Part shown: positions 7,858 to 14,199 of the stretch, one piece after another
Numbering within the stretch: position 1 is the first letter of the stretch
Layout: each line of letters opens with the position of its first letter
Origin: a candidate division WOR-1 bacterium RIFOXYB2_FULL_48_7
Lineage (GTDB): Bacteria; Margulisbacteria; WOR-1; O2-12-FULL-45-9; XYB2-FULL-48-7
Length of the DNA: 21,882 bases
Assembly: GCA_001771615.1 (NCBI GenBank)
Contig: MEUF01000088.1
Coordinates: forward strand, 1,955-23,836
Reading direction: 5' to 3'
Made by a program: the position numbers and the translations under genes
Notes under the pieces: generated by a model
Database searches by the model: none
Seen by the model: only the letters and a program-made list of their open reading frames with translations
Told to the model about the DNA's origin: nothing

Positions 7858-8583
7858 ATGGAGATCAATATTTTAACCCTTTTCCCCGAAATGTTTTCCG
7901 GCTTTCTTAACGAAAGCCTGCTGAAAAAAGCTCAAGATAAAGGGTTATTAAAAATTAATATTATCAATCTGAGAGATTTTACGGCTGACAAACACAAAAC
8001 CGTCGATGATTCTCCCTATGGTGGGGGAGCGGGGATGGTCATGAAGGCAGAGGTAATCCAGGAGGCAATCAATAGCGGGAGGCTGTCAGGGAGTAGAAAG
8101 ATATTTATGTGCCCGTCGGGGGAGGTCTTAAATAATCAAAAGGTATTAGACTTGGTGCAATATAAAAGTTTGACAATTTTGTGCGGGCATTATGAGGGGA
8201 TCGATGAACGGGCCCGGAGCTGGTTTGATGAAGAAATCTCTATTGGCGATTATGTCCTAACCGGAGGGGAACTCCCCGCCGCTGTCTTGATCGACGCGAT
8301 TGCCAGGCATATCCCCGGCATAGTGAAGGAGGCCGGTTCGGTCCAAAACGATTCATTTTACGATGGTTTGCTGGATTATCCCAGTTATACCCGCCCGGAA
8401 GAGCTGTCGGGGGAGAGGGTCCCGGAGGTTTTGCTTTCGGGCAATCATGCGGAGATCGCCCGCTGGCGCCGCAAAGAGGCCATTCGCCGGACCTTGGAAC
8501 GCCGCCCCGACCTGCTGGCCAAAGCCAACCTGACCGAATTAGACAAGGAGCTGCTGGAAGAGTTGTGGCAAACGTCTACATAG
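7858..8583 (+). CDS. trmD: tRNA (guanine37-N1)-methyltransferase
   Basis: 241 residues, the standard length. Methylates G37 next to the anticodon with SAM to prevent frameshifting. Family motifs in order: INILTLFPEMF at the start, DSPYGGGAGMVMK, LCGHYEGIDERA, EEISIGDYVLTGGELPA (the trefoil-knot SAM site), NDSFYDGLLDYPSYTRPEE and ARWRRKEAIRRTLERRPDLL. The ATG at 7858 is the first codon of the conserved N-terminus. It is divergent from cdd. Its last 19 bases overlap the start of the next methyltransferase gene, so the two are likely translated together. rimM, usually immediately upstream, is absent. Confidence 0.98.
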   Translation: MEINILTLFPEMFSGFLNESLLKKAQDKGLLKINIINLRDFTADKHKTVDDSPYGGGAGMVMKAEVIQEAINSGRLSGSRKIFMCPSGEVLNNQKVLDLVQYKSLTILCGHYEGIDERARSWFDEEISIGDYVLTGGELPAAVLIDAIARHIPGIVKEAGSVQNDSFYDGLLDYPSYTRPEELSGERVPEVLLSGNHAEIARWRRKEAIRRTLERRPDLLAKANLTELDKELLEELWQTST

Positions 8584-9119
8584 CGCTGCTCCATCATCCT
8601 GTCTATAACAAACATCAGGAAGTGGTGACGACCAGTATCACCGGTTTTGATTTGCATGATATTGCCCGTTCCGCGGTAACTTTTGGCGTTAAACAATATT
8701 ATGTGATCAATCCCATGCCGGCCCAGCAGGAATTTGCCAAAAGGATTTTTCAATTTTGGATGGACGGGACCAGCCTGGAATTTAATTGGACAAGGGCCGA
8801 GGCTTTTAAGTTGATTTCCATTCAGGCGGAGCTGGAAAACGCACTGGCAGATATCATTTCCAAAGAGGGAATTTCCCCAAAAGTGATAGCAACATCAGCC
8901 AAGCCACGGACGACTATTTCTTTTGAGGCCCTGCGCCAGGAGATCGAGCAAGGGACAAAACCGGTCCTGATTTTGTTTGGTACCGGCTGGGGGATGACCG
9001 ATGAGCTGCTAGGCAGGGCAGACGCCATTCTCCCGCCGATCGAGGGAAAGGGCGAGTACAACCATTTGTCAGTTCGCTCGGCAACTGCTATAATATTATA
9101 TAAACTGTTAGGGAAATAG
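8565..9119 (+). CDS. SPOUT RNA methyltransferase of the TM1570 / PF09936 type
   Basis: 184 residues starting with GTG at 8565 inside the end of trmD (ANVYIALLHHPVYNKHQE follows). The C-terminal half has the knotted SPOUT signature: LILFGTGWGMTDELL, ADAILPPIEGKGEYNHLS and VRSATAIILY. The family (Thermotoga TM1570 and relatives) is usually encoded between trmD and rplS, exactly as here. It is a SAM-dependent methyltransferase by fold; the RNA target is not established. The 19-base overlap with trmD suggests coupling. The strong rplS promoter lies within its last 60 bases. Confidence 0.88.
   Translation: MANVYIALLHHPVYNKHQEVVTTSITGFDLHDIARSAVTFGVKQYYVINPMPAQQEFAKRIFQFWMDGTSLEFNWTRAEAFKLISIQAELENALADIISKEGISPKVIATSAKPRTTISFEALRQEIEQGTKPVLILFGTGWGMTDELLGRADAILPPIEGKGEYNHLSVRSATAIILYKLLGK
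9066..9094 (+). promoter_or_regulatory. Strong promoter for rplS inside the upstream gene
   Basis: TTGTCA (9066–9071), a 17-base spacer and TATAAT (9089–9094) preceded by an extended −10 TG at 9086–9087. This is the best match to the sigma70 consensus in the window. Predicted start near 9101, giving an rplS leader of about 60 bases. Confidence 0.7.
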
Positions 9120-9143
9120 GCCTATGGAAAGTGGGCCTTTTTT
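9118..9143 (+). terminator. Terminator-like hairpin in the rplS leader (candidate attenuator)
   Basis: AGGCC (9118–9122) pairs with GGCCT (9134–9138), and the right arm runs straight into six T residues (9138–9143). It lies after the methyltransferase stop codon and downstream of the predicted rplS start site. It could end the upstream transcript and also attenuate rplS. The stem is short (5 GC-rich pairs) with an 11-base loop. Confidence 0.55.
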
Positions 9144-9161
9144 AATGATAAGGAGCTATTC

Positions 9162-9527
9162 ATGAAGGTTTTAAAAGAGATTGAAGAAGGACAAAAGAAA
9201 AAAAGCGTCGGCAATTTTAAGGTTGGCGACACTGTTAAGGTCTTTTCCAAAATACTTGAGGGGGGCAAAGAACGCCTCCAGGGCTTTGAAGGCATTATCA
9301 TTAAGCGCTCCGGCCACGGCGCCCGCGAAAACTTTACTGTCCGAAAACTTGTCCAGGGCATTGGCGTAGAGAGAACTTTCCCGATCCATTCACCCCGCGT
9401 TGACAGGGTAGAACTGATTAAGAGCGGCAAGGTCAACCGGGCCAAACTATATTATCTGCGAAAAAGGATCGGCAGCCGGGCCATCAAAGTTGATGATGCC
9501 GTAGTTAATGAAAGCGCCGCGGCTTAA
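9162..9527 (+). CDS. rplS: 50S ribosomal protein bL19
   Basis: 121 residues, near the family length. Motifs: FKVGDTVKVFSKILEGGKER, LQGFEGIIIKRSGHGARENFTVRK as separate recognisable blocks, then GVERTFPIHSPRVDRVEL and AKLYYLRKRIGSRA. It sits at the 30S–50S interface. AAGGAGC at 9150–9155 gives a normal Shine-Dalgarno for the ATG at 9162. It has its own promoter and a leader hairpin. The last 20 bases overlap the start of lepB in another frame. Confidence 0.97.
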   Translation: MKVLKEIEEGQKKKSVGNFKVGDTVKVFSKILEGGKERLQGFEGIIIKRSGHGARENFTVRKLVQGIGVERTFPIHSPRVDRVELIKSGKVNRAKLYYLRKRIGSRAIKVDDAVVNESAAA

Positions 9528-10065
9528 CCATCCCATTTTCGATTGGGCTGAAACGATTGTCGTTGCCCTGGTTTTGGCTCTGATTATCAGGGCCTTTTTT
9601 TTACAGGTATTTTGGATCCCCTCCCCGTCGATGGTCCCCACGCTGGAGATTGGCGACCGGGTTGTGGCGGACAAAATCACCTATCATTTCCGCCAACCCC
9701 AGCGGCAGGAAGTGGTTATTTTCCGCGAGGTCAAACCACCGGAACTGCCGGCGCTGCTGCAAGCAAATAAAATTGAAAAAAGAGATTTAATTAAGCGCCT
9801 GGTAGCTTTGCCGGGGGATAAATTGCAGATCATTGAGGGAGAGATATTTGTCAACGGCCGGCAACAGATAGAAAAACACCCGATGAATAAAGACGATGCC
9901 GACTATGGGCCGATAATTATTCCGGAAGATGCTTATTTTGTCATGGGTGACAATCGAGGCGAGTCTTATGATAGCCGCTACTGGGGGTTTCTGCCCAAAA
10001 AAAACTTGATAGGCCGCGCACTATTCGTCATCTGGCCGCTCAATAAATTTGGTATAATCCCCTAA
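9508..10065 (+). CDS. lepB: Signal peptidase I
   Basis: 185 residues, the size of the compact Gram-positive or cyanobacterial-type enzyme. One N-terminal membrane helix (~residues 15–36), then the catalytic serine motif PSPSMVPTL (Ser41), the lysine motif LIKRLVALPGD (Lys96) and the conserved GDNRGESYDSRYWG box near residue 150. It cleaves signal peptides of exported proteins at the outer face of the cytoplasmic membrane. The start ATG at 9508 overlaps the end of rplS by 20 bases, so it is probably translated from the rplS message. Confidence 0.95.
   Translation: MKAPRLNHPIFDWAETIVVALVLALIIRAFFLQVFWIPSPSMVPTLEIGDRVVADKITYHFRQPQRQEVVIFREVKPPELPALLQANKIEKRDLIKRLVALPGDKLQIIEGEIFVNGRQQIEKHPMNKDDADYGPIIIPEDAYFVMGDNRGESYDSRYWGFLPKKNLIGRALFVIWPLNKFGIIP
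10053..10058 (+). promoter_or_regulatory. Extended −10 promoter for rnhB
   Basis: TGG precedes TATAAT (10053–10058), a classical TGn extended −10, with no clear −35. The predicted leader is only about 9 bases. A 4-pair hairpin (CCCC 10059–10062 with GGGG 10068–10071) lies between this element and the ATG. The element falls inside the 3' end of lepB. Confidence 0.45.
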
Positions 10066-10074
10066 TCGGGGACT

Positions 10075-10665
10075 ATGCCGTCATTAATTTACGAAAGAAA
10101 ACTTTCCCAACAAGGTTATACTGCGGTTGCCGGTGTTGATGAGGCGGGAAGGGGCCCGTTGGCCGGCCCGCTGGTTGCTGCGGCGGTAATTTTGCCGATT
10201 GACCAGGCTATTCCTGGCTTAGATGACTCCAAACAGTTATCAGCCAAACAAAGAAACGCACTTTATAAAAAAATTGTTAATATTGCTATTGCCTTTAATT
10301 CTGTGGTAATTGGCCACCAGCTGATTGACGAACTTAAGGTTGGGCAGGTAAATCGCCTGGCGATGCAGCAGGCGATTGCCGGGTTAAAAAGAAAACCTGA
10401 TTATATTTTAATTGATGGCCGGATCAAGCTGGCGCTGAATATCCCGCAGCGGACAATTATCGGCGGCGATGGCAAGGCTTCTTGTATTGCCGCCGCCTCG
10501 ATAGTGGCAAAAGTCACGCGCGATCGCCTGATGGACGAATACCACCAGCTCTACCCCCAGTACAGGTTTGACCGGCACCGCGGTTACGGCACACCAGAAC
10601 ATTTGGCTTTGATCAGGAAATATGGACTTTCACCAATCCACCGGCGGAGCTTTAAAACTTCTTGA
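10075..10665 (+). CDS. rnhB: Ribonuclease HII
   Basis: 196 residues, the family length. Cleaves the RNA strand of RNA–DNA hybrids and removes single ribonucleotides from DNA. Active-site motifs: AGVDEAGRGPLAGPL (Asp22, Glu23), LDDSKQLSAKQR, ILIDG (Asp114) and GGDGKASCIAAASI (Asp132), then RFDRHRGYGTPEHL and PIHRRSF near the end. The ATG at 10075 follows lepB by 9 bases. Position between lepB and yraN matches many bacterial rplS–rnhB–yraN clusters. Confidence 0.97.
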   Translation: MPSLIYERKLSQQGYTAVAGVDEAGRGPLAGPLVAAAVILPIDQAIPGLDDSKQLSAKQRNALYKKIVNIAIAFNSVVIGHQLIDELKVGQVNRLAMQQAIAGLKRKPDYILIDGRIKLALNIPQRTIIGGDGKASCIAAASIVAKVTRDRLMDEYHQLYPQYRFDRHRGYGTPEHLALIRKYGLSPIHRRSFKTS

Positions 10666-10690
10666 CTCACGTCGGAAGCATTGCTAGAAT
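10662..10690 (+). promoter_or_regulatory. Sigma70-type promoter of the HU gene
   Basis: TTGACT (10662–10667) and TAGAAT (10685–10690) with a 17-base spacer, at the very end of rnhB. Predicted start near 10697, so the HU leader is about 31 bases and contains GAGGTG (10712–10717) before the ATG. Confidence 0.65.
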
Positions 10691-10727
10691 GCTTGAACAT
10701 CAACCGAAAGCGAGGTGAAAAAAATAA

Positions 10728-11000
10728 ATGAATAAGCAAGAGCTCTGCAACATGATTTCAAAAAATACCAATATGTCCAAATCCAAAGTAATGGGTATGC
10801 TCGACCAGACTTTTGGGGCCATCAGTTCCTCGCTCAAAAAAGGTCAGGAGGTCCGCCTGGTCGGCTTTGGCACTTGGAAAAAGGTAAAACGTAAAGCCCG
10901 CCCGGGACGCAACCCGCAAACCGGCAAAAAGCTGACTATCCCAGCCCGCAATGTAGTTAAGTTTTCCACTTCTCAGAACCTTTTCGACTTGATCAATTAA
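10728..11000 (+). CDS. HU-family DNA-binding protein
   Basis: 90 residues, the standard length. The N-terminal helices (MNKQELCNMISKNTNMSKSK) are followed by the beta core VRLVGFGTWKKVKRKARPGR and NPQTGKKLTIPARNVVKF; the arm that intercalates DNA carries the family proline in IPA. It compacts and bends DNA non-specifically as a dimer. It deviates from textbook HU with GFGTW in place of GFGTF. It has its own promoter (TTGACT/TAGAAT) and a normal Shine-Dalgarno. It is inserted between rnhB and yraN, which are usually adjacent. An IHF-like subunit cannot be excluded. Confidence 0.93.
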   Translation: MNKQELCNMISKNTNMSKSKVMGMLDQTFGAISSSLKKGQEVRLVGFGTWKKVKRKARPGRNPQTGKKLTIPARNVVKFSTSQNLFDLIN

Positions 11001-11003
11001 TTC

Positions 11004-11078
11004 CTCACCCCGGCGCAAACCTAACGGTTTGCACCACCCCTCTCCATCCTCGATGGAGAGGGGAATAAAAGGGGTCAG
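11004..11078 (+). repeat. Nested inverted-repeat element (REP/MITE-like)
   Basis: Outer arms CTCACCCC (11004–11011) and GGGGTCAG (11071–11078) match at 7 of 8 positions. Inside are two perfect hairpins: GCAAACC/GGTTTGC (11015–11021 with 11026–11032, loop TAAC) and a 12-base stem with left arm 11037–11048, right arm 11052–11063 and loop CTC. The whole folds as a cloverleaf. No T-run follows on either strand, so it is not a plain terminator. It fills most of the 106-base gap between the HU gene and yraN. A dispersed palindromic element is the best reading; only this copy was seen in the window. Confidence 0.6.
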
Positions 11079-11106
11079 ATGGCAATAATCTTGCTGCTAC
11101 CTCTGC

Positions 11107-11475
11107 ATGGGACTAAGCAGTTATAAGATAGGGCAGGCAGGGGAAGAATTTGCCGCCGAATATTTAAACAACCACGGTTATACCATCCTGGAGCGCAATT
11201 TTCATTCCCAACAGGGTGAAATAGACCTGATTGCCAGACAGGACGATTTTCTCGTCTTTATCGAGGTCAAAAACTACTCTTTTCGCAGCTATGGTTCTCC
11301 GGCTGGAGCGGTGCGCCAGGCCAAGCGGCAAAGCCTTATCCACGCGGCCCGCACTTATCTATATAAAAATAATATCAAGGGGACAAATTGTCGTTTTGAT
11401 GTCCTGACGATTTATCGCCGCCCTGACGGTTCTCGGGCGCTAGAGCTTTTTAAGAACGCCTTCCATGTTAGTTAA
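11107..11475 (+). CDS. yraN: YraN family (UPF0102) endonuclease-fold protein
   Basis: 122 residues, the family length. It has the restriction-endonuclease-like core: GEEFAAEYLNNHGY, ILERNF, QQGEIDLIARQDDFLVF and IEVK, with the Glu/Asp/Glu-x-Lys residues of a metal-dependent nuclease site. The biochemical role of the family is uncertain. The ATG at 11107 follows the palindromic element by 28 bases. Its last 11 bases overlap the start of comM, as commonly found, so the pair is likely one operon. Confidence 0.93.
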   Translation: MGLSSYKIGQAGEEFAAEYLNNHGYTILERNFHSQQGEIDLIARQDDFLVFIEVKNYSFRSYGSPAGAVRQAKRQSLIHAARTYLYKNNIKGTNCRFDVLTIYRRPDGSRALELFKNAFHVS

Positions 11476-12994
11476 AATTAATTCAGCCGCCCTCCAGGGC
11501 TTGGATGGTTATCTGATCGAAATTGAGATTGACGCTCAAAGGGGGTTGCCCGGGCAATCGATCGTCGGGTTGCCTGATGCGGCGGTCAAGGAGTCGCGTG
11601 ATCGGGTGAGGGCGGCGTTGGAAAATTCCGGATATGAACACCCAGCCGGTTATTTCACTATTAATCTAGCCCCAGCCGATACCAAAAAAGAAGGGCCACT
11701 TTTTGATCTGCCTATCGCCATAGGCATGTTAGCAGTTTCAGAGCAAATTAAAATTCAACAGGAGCATGATTATTTTGCCCTGGGAGAACTTTCGCTCGAT
11801 GGCGGGGTGCGGAATGTCACCGGTGTGTTGCCGATTTGCATCTCACTGTGGCAAAAAGGTTTTAAGGCGGTACTGGTCCCACGGGCCAATGCTGATGAAG
11901 CGGCCCTGGTTGAGGGGTTAAAAGTGTTTCCCATTAATTCGCTAAAAGAAGCGGTGGAGTTTCTTGGTGCAAAACGGGAAATCATGCCGCATCGGATAGA
12001 CATTGCCAAACTCTTTCAGCAGGAGCAAGAATTTGGCTGCGACTTTGCCGATGTCAAGGGCCAGGGGCAGGTTAAGCGGGGGTTGGAAGTAGCGGCGGCA
12101 GGCGGACATAATGTGCTCCTGGTCGGCTCACCCGGTTCAGGGAAGACGATGCTTGCCCGGCGCCTGCCGACAATTTTACCCCCGCTTTCATTAGCTGAAG
12201 CCCTGGAGGTTACAAAGCTTTACTCCATTAACGGAATGTTAAGCGGCAGAAAAGCGCTAGTAACCAAACGGCCTTTCCGCTCTCCCCATCATACGACTTC
12301 TGACGTGGGCATCATTGGGGGAGGGCGAATCCCTCGACCGGGAGAGGTTTCCCTGGCTCATCTCGGCGTCCTTTTTCTTGACGAATTCCCTGAATTCGAG
12401 CGTAAGGTCCTGGAGGTTTTACGTCAGCCATTGGAGGATGGCCACGTAACTATTTCCCGAGCCCATTCTACACTGACTTATCCGGCACAATTTATGCTTG
12501 TGGCAGCCATGAACCCCTGTCCTTGCGGTAATTATTTGGATCCAGTTAAAACCTGTGGCTGTTCTCCAGCCCTGGTCCAGCGTTATTGGGGAAAAATGTC
12601 CGGCCCCCTATTGGATCGGATCGACTTGCATATTGAAGTGCCCCGCTTGAAACAAGATGAGCTGACCAATCAGGCAGAGGGAGAAGCGTCAGCCAAAATC
12701 AAAGAGCGGGTGATGGCCGCGCGAAGAGTGCAGCAGCGGCGCTTTGCCGGCAGCGGGGTCTATTGCAATGCCCAAATGAGGCCGCGACAGGTCAGGGAAT
12801 ATTGTATTTTAGAAAACGAGGCGCAAAAATTATTGAAAGCGGCCATCTTACACCTCCAACTAAGCGGCCGCTCATATGATCGCATCCTCAAGCTTGCCCG
12901 AACAATTGCCGACCTTGATAGTTCCGAGATAATAAAAGCCCATCATGTTGCCGAAGCGACGCAATATCGGAACTTGGACAGGGAAAGGAGGTGA
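11465..12994 (+). CDS. comM: ComM/YifB-type Mg-chelatase-like AAA+ ATPase
   Basis: 509 residues, full length. The N-terminal domain starts MLVKINSAALQGLDGYLIEI and has GLPDAAVKESRDRVRAAL (Lon-like fold). The ATPase core has Walker A GSPGSGKT (~residues 220–227), Walker B LGVLFLDEFPEF and a zinc-like cysteine set in NPCPCGNYLDPVKTCGCSP, followed by GPLLDRIDLHIEV. The C-terminal helical lid ends with AEATQYRNLDRERR. ComM is a hexameric helicase that drives branch migration during integration of transformed DNA in Vibrio and Haemophilus; the family is much wider than competent species. The stop lies inside a perfect Shine-Dalgarno that serves the small downstream ORF. Confidence 0.96.
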   Translation: MLVKINSAALQGLDGYLIEIEIDAQRGLPGQSIVGLPDAAVKESRDRVRAALENSGYEHPAGYFTINLAPADTKKEGPLFDLPIAIGMLAVSEQIKIQQEHDYFALGELSLDGGVRNVTGVLPICISLWQKGFKAVLVPRANADEAALVEGLKVFPINSLKEAVEFLGAKREIMPHRIDIAKLFQQEQEFGCDFADVKGQGQVKRGLEVAAAGGHNVLLVGSPGSGKTMLARRLPTILPPLSLAEALEVTKLYSINGMLSGRKALVTKRPFRSPHHTTSDVGIIGGGRIPRPGEVSLAHLGVLFLDEFPEFERKVLEVLRQPLEDGHVTISRAHSTLTYPAQFMLVAAMNPCPCGNYLDPVKTCGCSPALVQRYWGKMSGPLLDRIDLHIEVPRLKQDELTNQAEGEASAKIKERVMAARRVQQRRFAGSGVYCNAQMRPRQVREYCILENEAQKLLKAAILHLQLSGRSYDRILKLARTIADLDSSEIIKAHHVAEATQYRNLDRERR

Positions 12995-12997
12995 TCA
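12984..12997 (+). promoter_or_regulatory. Perfect long Shine-Dalgarno for the 43-residue ORF
   Basis: AAAGGAGGTGATCA matches the complement of the usual 16S rRNA 3' end over 13 bases (AAAGGAGGTGATC). The GGAGG core lies 8 bases before the ATG at 13001. It overlaps the comM stop codon (TGA 12992–12994). No other gene in the window has so complete a site. Confidence 0.7.
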
Positions 12998-13000
12998 AAT

Positions 13001-13132
13001 ATGTATCGCGTTGTTTATTGTTTGCCGCGCAACTGTTTACGGGAAATAATTATGACTTCCAGGGAGCTAAAATCGTGGTTGAGATGGAATTGGCTGAAGG
13101 AGAGAATTGTTTCTTATGAAAAGGTCAATTGA
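13001..13132 (+). CDS. Small protein of 43 residues, unknown function
   Basis: Begins MYRVVYCLPRNCLREIIM and ends RIVSYEKVN, with a basic, tryptophan-rich middle (ELKSWLRWNWLKE). I recognise no family. Support for its being real: a perfect Shine-Dalgarno at ideal distance, an open frame from ATG to TGA, and the fit between comM (6 bases upstream) and the ORF6N gene (16 bases downstream). The shape (short strand, turn, amphipathic helix) is compatible with a small regulatory or mobile-element protein, but nothing in the sequence fixes a role. It may be co-transcribed with comM. Confidence 0.5.
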   Translation: MYRVVYCLPRNCLREIIMTSRELKSWLRWNWLKERIVSYEKVN

Positions 13133-13148
13133 TTAAGGGGGGGAGAAG

Positions 13149-13664
13149 ATGAAGGCCCTGTTGCCGACAGAGTTTAGCGCCAGCAAGATCTATTACATTA
13201 GAGAGCAAAAGGTAATGCTTGATAAAGACTTGGCCGAGTTGTATGGGGTGATGACAAGTCAATTAAAAAGGCAAGTAAAGCGAAACGCTGAGAGATTCCC
13301 CAAAGAATTTATGTTCATATTGAATCAAGCAGAAATCGCCCAGCTGGTGTGCCATTTTGGCATACCATCAAAGTCATTGTTTGGGGGCGCCGCCCCTTTT
13401 GTCTTTACCGAACAAGGTGTGGCCATGCTATCAAGTGTTTTGAAAAGCCAGCGGGCGGTCCAGGTCAATATTGCGATTATGAAGACCTTCGTTAAGCTGC
13501 GCGAATTAATTGCTTCACATAAGGACATAATCAGGAAGATTGAGGAAATGGAAAGCAAATATGACCAGCAGTTTAAGATTGTGTTCGATGCCATCAAAGC
13601 TCTGATTGCTCACCCGGAGCCAGAAAGGAAGGAGATCGGGTTCAGAGGGGGCCGACAGAGTTGA
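13149..13664 (+). CDS. ORF6N-domain DNA-binding protein
   Basis: 171 residues. The N-terminal ~90 residues match the ORF6N domain: IYYIREQKVMLDKDLAELYG, TSQLKRQVKRNAERFPKEFM and FVFTEQGVAMLSSVL, followed by a helical region (VKLRELIASHKDIIRKIEEM) that is probably a coiled coil. ORF6N is related to KilA-N/Bro domains of phages and DNA viruses and is common in mobile and accessory regions; it is thought to bind DNA. A G-rich Shine-Dalgarno (GGGGGGAGAAG) precedes the ATG. The 3' end overlaps the convergent maf gene by 23 bases. With the small ORF upstream it forms an accessory island between housekeeping genes, suggesting acquisition by transfer. Confidence 0.85.
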   Translation: MKALLPTEFSASKIYYIREQKVMLDKDLAELYGVMTSQLKRQVKRNAERFPKEFMFILNQAEIAQLVCHFGIPSKSLFGGAAPFVFTEQGVAMLSSVLKSQRAVQVNIAIMKTFVKLRELIASHKDIIRKIEEMESKYDQQFKIVFDAIKALIAHPEPERKEIGFRGGRQS

Positions 13665-14199
13665 GACGCTTCTTCAGTTTCAGGGTTGGCAATCCCACCA
13701 CGTTATCGTAATCCCCTTTAATCTTATCGACAAAAAGCGCCTCAATCTCTTGGATCCCATATGCCCCCGCCTTATCGAGCGGCTTTCCGGAATCAACGTA
13801 AAATTGGATGTCGGCTTGGGAGAGGGCCTTCATCGAAACATAGGTCGTTTCATGAAAAACGAGCCTCTTTTTGCCGATGACAATGGCGAGGCCAGTTATC
13901 ACTTTATGGGTTTTATTGGAAAGGGAGCGCAGCATAGCGGCTGCTTCTTTTTTATGGCGGGGTTTACCCAGGATTTTGTTCCCCAACACGACAATCGTGT
14001 CTGCTCCGATAATTGTCGCTTGCGGGTGGCTGGCGGCGACATCCAGCGCTTTGGCTAGAGCGAGTTTTTCGGCCAACCGGGCCGGCGTAGCGGCCTTGAT
14101 GCTGCTTTCCTCAACTTGGCTGATGACAACGCGGAATTTCTTGACTATTTTTTTCAATAATTGCCGGCGTCGTGGTGAGGCAGAGGCCAAGATGATCAT
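13642..14199 (-). CDS. maf: Maf/YhdE-family nucleotide pyrophosphatase
   Basis: 185 residues, the family length. Signatures: IILASASPRRRQLLKKI at the start, EESSIKAATPARLAEKLALAKA, TIIGADTIVVLGNKILGKP with the catalytic Asp, and the ending DKAGAYGIQ with IKGDYDNVVGLP. The family hydrolyses non-canonical or canonical NTPs to NMPs; septum inhibition is the older name. The ATG overlaps the rimO stop (ATGA at 14196–14199), so the two genes are coupled. The 3' end overlaps the convergent ORF6N gene by 23 bases, which may have altered its last residues (KKRLNSVGPL). Confidence 0.94.
   Translation of the reverse strand: MIILASASPRRRQLLKKIVKKFRVVISQVEESSIKAATPARLAEKLALAKALDVAASHPQATIIGADTIVVLGNKILGKPRHKKEAAAMLRSLSNKTHKVITGLAIVIGKKRLVFHETTYVSMKALSQADIQFYVDSGKPLDKAGAYGIQEIEALFVDKIKGDYDNVVGLPTLKLKKRLNSVGPL

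Noticed and set aside
11037..11063. 12-base hairpin as an intrinsic terminator of the HU gene
   Set aside because: No T-run follows on either strand; the nested outer repeats fit a palindromic element better.
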